A stretch of DNA of 11,334 nt from Pseudomonadota bacterium. Its GTDB lineage: Bacteria; Pseudomonadota; Alphaproteobacteria; Rhizobiales; Xanthobacteraceae. Of the stretch, positions 6,413 to 11,334 are shown piece by piece. A program made the position numbers and the translations under genes. The notes below the pieces were generated by a model. It made no database searches and was not told the DNA's origin. It worked only from the letters and a program-made list of their open reading frames with translations. Numbering within the stretch: position 1 is the first letter of the stretch; every line of letters starts with the position of its first letter. The DNA is taken from assembly GCA_023434095.1 (NCBI GenBank), contig JAEYTJ010000166.1:1-11334 (forward strand), written 5' to 3'.

Positions 6413-6441
6413 AGTAGAGTACGGACCGGAGGCAGGCGCCG

Positions 6442-9400
6442 ATGTCGACGAACACGAAGAAGATTGAGCAGGATCCCGCCGAGGCCGCGCTGTCGGCCAT
6501 CGAGGAGGCGCTCAGTCTCGACCACACGCCCGATGACGGCTTCGCTGCATCGGCGCGGGACGACTTCGAGCTGCCGCCCGCCCGCGAACCGGAGGGGCCG
6601 CGCATCGAGGCCCGCACCGGCACGCCCGGCGAAAGCGGGTCCCCGCGCTTCCTCGACGAGATCGACCTGTTCGGCGACACCGCCGAGCCGCCCGAATTCG
6701 ACGCTGCCTCGCTGGGTGACGACACCTTCGCGCTGTCGGAGGACGATCTCGCCGACAGCTCCGACCTCGATCGTGCCGGCGAGCCGAATTTCGACTTCAC
6801 CGCCGCCGATGGCGAGGCCGCGCCGAGTTCGGCCGCGCCCGCAATCGCGGCAGGCGCGGCGGCGGTCGGTGCCGCGGCCGCAGGCGCCCTGCCCCGCGGC
6901 GAGGCTCGGACAGAGACCGAGGCGACGGAGACCCCGGCCGCGACCCCGAAGGGGCGCCGCGCCGCCAATGACGACCGCGAGAGCATCGGCCACTTGCTGG
7001 CCTCGCTGCAGCGTCGGCCGTCCTCCACACCCTACATCGTGGCCACCATCGCCTCGCTGGCCTGGCTGGTCGCGGGCGGCGTGCTGCTGCAGGCGCAGTT
7101 CGGCAATCTCGGCGGCGATTTCACCGCCATGGTGAACGCGCCGGGCTTCCTCGCCGGCGTGGCGGCAACCCTCGTCCCGCCGATTTTCTTCGTCGTGCTC
7201 GCCGCGATGGTGCGGCGGATGCAGGAGATGCGGATCGTCGCCTATTCGATGGCGCAGGTCGCCATCCGCCTCGCCGAGCCGGCCAAGGCCCCCGCCGCGA
7301 TCGCGCCCGCGACTGCCGCAGCCCTTCCCGCGATCCAGATGCCGGAAGGCGTCTCGCCGGACACCCTCGCCCAGTATGCCGGCCTCGAGCAGGCGGTCAC
7401 CCGTGCCAGCGAGGCTGAAGCCTTCGTGCGCGGCGAAGTGGCGGCGCTCTCGCAGGCCTATGACGACAACAACCGCAAGATGCACCAGCTGATCGAGCGC
7501 CTTCAGCTCGAACGCGATGCCATCCTGACCCAGACCGAGCATGTGCGCGAGACTCTCGCCGCCTCGCAGTTCACCTTCGCCGAGGAAGTCGGCACCGTCA
7601 GCGACCGCATTACCGAGACCGTCATGCTGGCCGCCGACCGGGTGGCCCACACGCTTTCCGACCGTGGCGAACACATCACCCTCGCCCTCGGCCGCGTCGG
7701 CGACACCATCATCGAGGCCCTGTCCGACAAGGGCGGCGACCTGATCGACCGGCTCCAGGCGACCGGCTCGGAGGTCAACACCAACCTCTCCGACTCCAGC
7801 GAGCACCTGCTCTCGTCCCTGTCCGCCAAGAGCGACGAGATCGGCAACCGCCTCTCCGGCGTCACCACCCAGCTGACCGAGACGCTCAGCACGCGCACCG
7901 ACGACATCAGCCGCCAGCTGTCGGGTGCCACCGACAACCTCTCCAAGACCCTCACCGCGCGTTCCGACGAGATCGGGCTGCGTCTGGCCGGCATTGCCGA
8001 GAATCTCACCGATACGCTGGCGACGCGCACCGACGCGATCAGCCGCCAGCTGGCCGGCGTCACCGAGAACCTCTCCGACACGCTCGCCACCCGCACCGAC
8101 GAGATCAGCCGCCAGCTGACCGGCGTCACCGAGAACCTCTCCGACACGCTGGCCGCACGGACCGACGAGATCGGCGACCGCCTGCTGCGCACCGCCTCCG
8201 AGCTCTCGCACGTGGTCAATCTGCGGACCGAGCAGCTGGGCGACAAGCTGTCCGCCACCACCATCAACCTCACCAGCACGCTTACCGCCCGCTCCGACGA
8301 GATCACCGACGCGCTGGTGAGCACCGGCACGCGCCTCGCCGACGAGATCGCCATCCGCGCCAGCCAGGTGAACCAGACGCTCAAGACCACCGGCGACGCG
8401 CTGGTGCTCGACCTCTCGGTGCGCGGCGGCGAAGTCGTGCGCAAGCTGGAAGAGACCGGCAACCGGGTCGCCGACACCATCACCGTGCGCGGCGATGACC
8501 TTGCCGACCGCATCGCCGATACCGGCAACCGCATCTATGACGCCGTCGCCGTGCGCGGCGCCGAGCTGGAGCGCCTCCTCGGCGAGACCGGCCAGCGCGT
8601 CGTCCACCAGCTGTCGCAGGCCGGCACCGGCATCCACGACGCGCTCGCCGAAGCGGCGGGCCGCGTCTCGCAGGATATCGACTATCGCGGCCAGGCCCTG
8701 ACCCAGCAGCTCGCCCATGTCGGCGCCGAGGCGGCGCAGACCCTCGCCGACAACGGCGCCCGGGTCACCGACCAGTTCCGCGAGGCGGCCGACTATCTCG
8801 CCGCCGACCTCACCACGCGCAGCGAGAACATGCGCGACCACCTCGAGCAGCAGTTCCGCAACATCGAGGACCTGGTCAGCGTCCGTGGCGGCGAGATCGC
8901 CGACCGCATCTCAAGCGACACCACGACGCTGGGTCGCCAGATCGTCGACGGCCTGCGCGACTTCGACACGGTGCTCAACACCAATGGCGGGCAGCTGGTC
9001 CAGCGGATTTCGGACCGGGTCGACGCCGTCACCCGCGCCATCGACACCAACCTCTCGGGCTTCGACGACCAGGTCTCCCACAAGGCCGAGCAGGTGGCGG
9101 CGGCGCTCGACCAGCGCATCGCCAACATCGAAAGCGTGCTCGACCGGGGCGTGGAAGGCCTCAACGAGACGCTCGGCAGCCGCACCGTCGAATTCGCCCA
9201 GACGCTGTCGGAAGGTGCCCGCCAGGCCAACGACGCGATGAGCCAGTCGCTCGGCATGCTGAGCGGCTTCTTCGACGAACGCGCCAGCACCATTACCGAC
9301 CAGCTCTCGCAGCATATCGACCAGGCCGACCGCACCCTCGCGGCCCGCGCCCAGGACATCGCGACCTCGCTTGACGAGCGCGTCGGCCGCTTCGAGGCCA

Positions 9401-11334
9401 CCGTCGTCAGCCGCCTCGACAACGTCGCCACCTCCGTCGAGGTGCGCGGCGCGGCAATGGCCGACCTGCTCGGCCAGCGCATCGGTGCCGTGGCCGGCCA
9501 GCTGCGCAGCGAGGCCTCCGAGATCGAGACGAGCCTCACCTCGCTTGTCGACAATGTCAGCCGCACCCTGTCCGACCGCGCCGGCGAAGTGACGACGCTG
9601 TTTGACACGCGGACCGACGAGATCGCCCGCATCGTCGAGGAGCGCGGCAACGGCCTGCTCACGGCGCTGGAAGACCGCAGCATCTCCATCACCGGCGAGA
9701 TCGCCCGGGCAAGCACCGAGCTGCTGTCGGCGATCGACGATCACCGCCAGAACCTTGTGACGGCGCTCGACACGACCCGCAACGGTGCGGTCTCCGACAT
9801 CATGCGCGCCAGCGACGAATTGCTGAACACGCTTGAGGCCCGTTCGGACGCCATCATCTCGGCCTTCGACACGGCGACGACGGGCCGGGCCGACCAGCTC
9901 ATGCAGATCAGCGGCGATGTCGTCTCGTCGCTGCAGCAGATCACCGGCGATGTCGCCGCCTCGCTGCAGGCGGCGGGTGGCGAGGTCACCGCCTCGCTGC
10001 AGTCGGTCGGCAGCGATGTCAACAGCCAACTCAAGCTGATCACCGGCGAGGTGTCGACCTCGCTGCAGCAGATCGGCGGCCAGGTCACGCAGGAGATTGC
10101 AACGGCCGGCGACGCGCTGCTCAGCGAGTTCGACGGACGCGGCGCCCAGCTGGTGGAAAGCGCCCGCCAGGCGACCGCCCTCGCCAGCGGCGAGTTCTCC
10201 CGCCTCGTCGACGAGTTCGACGGGCGCGGCACGCAGCTTGTCGAAAGCGTGCGCCAGGCAACCGGCGGCGCCTCCGAGGAGTTCGCCCGTCTCGTCGACG
10301 AATTCGGCGGCCAGGGCGCCCAGCTCACGGACAGCGCGCGCCGGGCCACCGCCGTGGCGTCCGAGGCGTTCGCCCGGTTGGCGGAAGAGTTCACCGCGTC
10401 GCTGGAAGGCCGCGGCAGCGGCCTGATCGAGGCCATCGCCGCCAGCGGCCGCTCGGCGGTGGCGGAGATTTCCGCCACCAACGAAGCGCTCCAGGGCGAC
10501 GTCACCAGCCTGCTGGAACGCCTGGGCGATGTGAACGTCCAGCTGCAGGACGTGCTCGCCAGCTCGGCTACCAATCTCGCCGACACCGAGAAGACGATCA
10601 GCGAGCGGCTGGAGGCCTTCCGCAGCACCGTCGCCAATGTCGAGGAAGCCAGCGCCGTCGCCTCCTCGCGCATGGACGAGCAGATCCGGGCGCTGCGCTC
10701 CGTCTCGACCGACGTGCTCAAGGATGTCGCCCGCCTCAGCCACTCCTTCAGCGAGCAGGCGGGCCTCATCACCAATGTCGCCAACGCCCTCGGCAACGCG
10801 CATGAGAACCTCGACGACACGCTCGGCGGTCGTCACGAGGCGCTGCTTGCGCTTGCCGAACAGGTCACCGGCCGGACGGCGGAACTCGACGAGCGGCTGT
10901 CGCACTACACCAGCACGCTGGAGAGCACCTTCGGCCGCGCCGAGGAGCGCGTGGGGGCCATCTCCAAGTCGATCCTGGCGGCAGCCACAAGTTCGACCGA
11001 GGCCATCGTCCGTCAGCAGACGGAAGTGCGCGAGTCGACCGAAGCCGAGCGCGAGCGCACCGTCGCCTCGCTCCACGAGACCTATGAGCAGGCCGTGCGC
11101 GAGGTCGACACGCTGATGCGGCAGGCCAATCAGGGCTTTGCCGGCACGGCCCAGGCGCTGCGCGCTTCCGTGCTCGACATCCAGCGCCTGCTGGAGACGA
11201 CCCGCGAGGAGCTGAAGCGCGGCATACTGGAACTGCCGGAGGAGACCGAGGCCAACGCCTCGGCCATGCGCCGCACCGTCGCCGAGCAGATCAAGGCGCT
11301 GGCCGAGCTGAACGAGATCGTCTCGCGCCATGGC
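6442..11334 (+). CDS. Giant membrane-anchored hendecad-repeat protein, GPR/RgsE-like polar growth protein (partial at 3' end)
   Basis: 1631 codons are visible and the frame is still open at the right edge. Residues 1-190 are acidic and probably disordered, with an Ala-rich patch near 130-150. Two hydrophobic helices follow (about 197-217, YIVATIASLAWLVAGGVLL, and 236-256, FLAGVAATLVPPIFFVVLAA), ending in RR, so the long C-terminal part should be cytoplasmic. From about residue 400 the protein is nearly all 11-residue repeats, mostly paired into 22-residue units such as TDEISRQLAGV plus TENLSDTLATR, resembling apolipoprotein-type repeats. It has almost no proline there and no enzymatic motif. 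This layout (N-terminal membrane anchor, more than 1600 residues of helical apolipoprotein-like repeats) fits the Growth Pole Ring protein of Agrobacterium tumefaciens (about 2100 residues) and RgsE of Sinorhizobium meliloti, needed for unipolar growth in Hyphomicrobiales. If so, a few hundred residues lie outside the window. The start has a good CGGAGG site 9 bases upstream. Another large coiled-coil scaffold is the alternative. Confidence 0.8.
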   Translation, partial: MSTNTKKIEQDPAEAALSAIEEALSLDHTPDDGFAASARDDFELPPAREPEGPRIEARTGTPGESGSPRFLDEIDLFGDTAEPPEFDAASLGDDTFALSEDDLADSSDLDRAGEPNFDFTAADGEAAPSSAAPAIAAGAAAVGAAAAGALPRGEARTETEATETPAATPKGRRAANDDRESIGHLLASLQRRPSSTPYIVATIASLAWLVAGGVLLQAQFGNLGGDFTAMVNAPGFLAGVAATLVPPIFFVVLAAMVRRMQEMRIVAYSMAQVAIRLAEPAKAPAAIAPATAAALPAIQMPEGVSPDTLAQYAGLEQAVTRASEAEAFVRGEVAALSQAYDDNNRKMHQLIERLQLERDAILTQTEHVRETLAASQFTFAEEVGTVSDRITETVMLAADRVAHTLSDRGEHITLALGRVGDTIIEALSDKGGDLIDRLQATGSEVNTNLSDSSEHLLSSLSAKSDEIGNRLSGVTTQLTETLSTRTDDISRQLSGATDNLSKTLTARSDEIGLRLAGIAENLTDTLATRTDAISRQLAGVTENLSDTLATRTDEISRQLTGVTENLSDTLAARTDEIGDRLLRTASELSHVVNLRTEQLGDKLSATTINLTSTLTARSDEITDALVSTGTRLADEIAIRASQVNQTLKTTGDALVLDLSVRGGEVVRKLEETGNRVADTITVRGDDLADRIADTGNRIYDAVAVRGAELERLLGETGQRVVHQLSQAGTGIHDALAEAAGRVSQDIDYRGQALTQQLAHVGAEAAQTLADNGARVTDQFREAADYLAADLTTRSENMRDHLEQQFRNIEDLVSVRGGEIADRISSDTTTLGRQIVDGLRDFDTVLNTNGGQLVQRISDRVDAVTRAIDTNLSGFDDQVSHKAEQVAAALDQRIANIESVLDRGVEGLNETLGSRTVEFAQTLSEGARQANDAMSQSLGMLSGFFDERASTITDQLSQHIDQADRTLAARAQDIATSLDERVGRFEATVVSRLDNVATSVEVRGAAMADLLGQRIGAVAGQLRSEASEIETSLTSLVDNVSRTLSDRAGEVTTLFDTRTDEIARIVEERGNGLLTALEDRSISITGEIARASTELLSAIDDHRQNLVTALDTTRNGAVSDIMRASDELLNTLEARSDAIISAFDTATTGRADQLMQISGDVVSSLQQITGDVAASLQAAGGEVTASLQSVGSDVNSQLKLITGEVSTSLQQIGGQVTQEIATAGDALLSEFDGRGAQLVESARQATALASGEFSRLVDEFDGRGTQLVESVRQATGGASEEFARLVDEFGGQGAQLTDSARRATAVASEAFARLAEEFTASLEGRGSGLIEAIAASGRSAVAEISATNEALQGDVTSLLERLGDVNVQLQDVLASSATNLADTEKTISERLEAFRSTVANVEEASAVASSRMDEQIRALRSVSTDVLKDVARLSHSFSEQAGLITNVANALGNAHENLDDTLGGRHEALLALAEQVTGRTAELDERLSHYTSTLESTFGRAEERVGAISKSILAAATSSTEAIVRQQTEVRESTEAERERTVASLHETYEQAVREVDTLMRQANQGFAGTAQALRASVLDIQRLLETTREELKRGILELPEETEANASAMRRTVAEQIKALAELNEIVSRHG
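7642..8961 (+). repeat. Tandem 66-bp (22-codon) repeats in the giant gene
   Basis: Starting at 7642, the codon at every 66-bp step to 8896 encodes an aliphatic residue (20 of 20: V, I, V, I, I, I, I, I, I, L, I, V, V, L, L, I, L, V, M, I). This means 20 in-phase units of 22 residues, each made of two hendecads. The best-conserved copies are 8038-8103 and 8104-8169, identical at 61 of 66 bases. After 8961 the phase shifts by one hendecad (next anchor L at 8995) and 11-codon steps continue at 9028, 9061, 9094, 9127, 9160 and 9193. Confidence 0.9.
9913..10110 (+). repeat. 33-bp (11-codon) tandem repeats
   Basis: Six consecutive 11-residue units follow the pattern G-[DE]-V-x-x-S-L-Q-x-x-x (for example GDVAASLQAAG and GEVTASLQSVG). 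CTGCAG marks the same position in four of them, at 9931, 9964, 9997 and 10063; the unit at 10030 has CTCAAG instead. Residues are about 1158-1223 of the giant protein. This block is Gly/Ser/Gln-rich and much less charged than the 22-residue repeats before it. Confidence 0.85.
10141..10401 (+). repeat. 87-bp (29-codon) triple repeat
   Basis: Three copies start at 10141, 10228 and 10315 with exact 87-bp spacing. Each reads roughly GxQLxxSxRxAT, then ASxEFxRLxxEF. Twenty-nine residues equal 11 + 18, so this block mixes hendecad and heptad-like (11 + 7) periodicity and may form a different coiled-coil geometry from the preceding repeats. Confidence 0.8.

Larger units (their letters stand above)
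6050..6441. other. Divergent regulatory region and leader of the giant gene
   Basis: This 392-bp region has no convincing gene. Near the ferredoxin start there is a direct GGAATG repeat (6071-6076 and 6083-6088) and a TATCTA on the minus strand (6101-6096) that could be a -10. One GANTC site, the CcrM methylation target, is at 6164-6168. The stretch 6201-6295 is AT-rich relative to its surroundings and carries three GTTAA boxes. The stretch 6311-6412 is rich in inverted repeats and probably forms the structured 5' leader of the giant gene. CGGAGG (6427-6432), 9 bases before the ATG at 6442, is a strong ribosome binding site. Confidence 0.6.

Noticed and set aside
6292..8841. 849-codon open frame on the minus strand opposite the giant gene
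   Set aside because: It is a mirror of the plus-strand gene: GC-rich codon bias and the repeats keep the antisense frame free of stops. Its translation is compositionally odd (Gly/Val/Asp-rich), with no domain and no proper start context, while the plus strand has a ribosome binding site, membrane helices and regular repeats.
7642..10401. Tandem DNA repeats as a CRISPR array or non-coding satellite
   Set aside because: The periods are multiples of 3 (33, 66, 87 bp), there are no unique spacers between identical repeats, and the reading frame stays open throughout.
8911..11331. 806-codon open frame on the minus strand
   Set aside because: Same cause as above. The regular repetition in its translation comes from the plus-strand hendecads.
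6442..11334. Chemoreceptor (methyl-accepting protein) as identity of the giant gene
   Set aside because: Two N-terminal membrane helices and long coils look similar, but there is no periplasmic sensor domain (only about 18 residues between helices), the period is 11 and not 7, and no conserved signalling hairpin tip is visible.

Overview
The window comes from a high-GC alphaproteobacterium, most likely of the order Hyphomicrobiales (Rhizobiales). Xanthobacteraceae-like genera are plausible, but I cannot fix the genus. The evidence is strong G/C bias at third codon positions, a DksA with a single cysteine in its degenerate zinc-finger region, a SixA-YcjX-YcjF gene set, an adrenodoxin-type [2Fe-2S] ferredoxin, and a giant membrane-anchored repeat protein resembling the Growth Pole Ring protein (GPR of Agrobacterium, RgsE of Sinorhizobium). 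It looks like chromosomal core sequence. I see no insertion sequence, phage gene, tRNA, rRNA or CRISPR array.

Layout. 1-855 (+) is the proline/alanine-rich C-terminal part of a protein that begins outside the window, possibly a FliO-type flagellar protein. A strong bidirectional terminator (893-926) separates it from dksA (978-1394, -), which has a good candidate promoter at 1439-1467. Upstream of that, also on the minus strand, is an outer-membrane protein of the MipA/OmpV type (1615-2481). A divergent intergenic region then leads to a tight plus-strand operon: sixA (2669-3187), ycjX (3190-4653) and ycjF (4677-5738). ycjF overlaps the convergent ferredoxin gene (5729-6049, -) by 10 bp. A 392-bp divergent intergenic region with GTTAA/GTTAAC boxes and leader hairpins precedes the last gene (6442 to beyond 11334, +). 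That gene fills 43% of the window and is still open at the right edge after 1631 codons.

How the genes fit together. Several products act at the cell envelope: the OmpV-like barrel in the outer membrane, YcjF and the giant protein in the inner membrane, and YcjX probably with YcjF. DksA is a global transcription regulator and the ferredoxin a cytoplasmic electron carrier. A functional link between the sixA-ycjXF operon and the giant protein is only a hypothesis from proximity.

The most striking object is the giant gene. After a disordered acidic N-terminus and two membrane segments it becomes an almost unbroken run of 11-residue (hendecad) repeats, mostly paired into 22-residue/66-bp units. 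An aliphatic residue recurs at exactly 66-bp steps for 20 consecutive units (7642 to 8896). Nested in the same gene are a 33-bp repeat block (9931-10068) and a triple 87-bp repeat (10141-10401).
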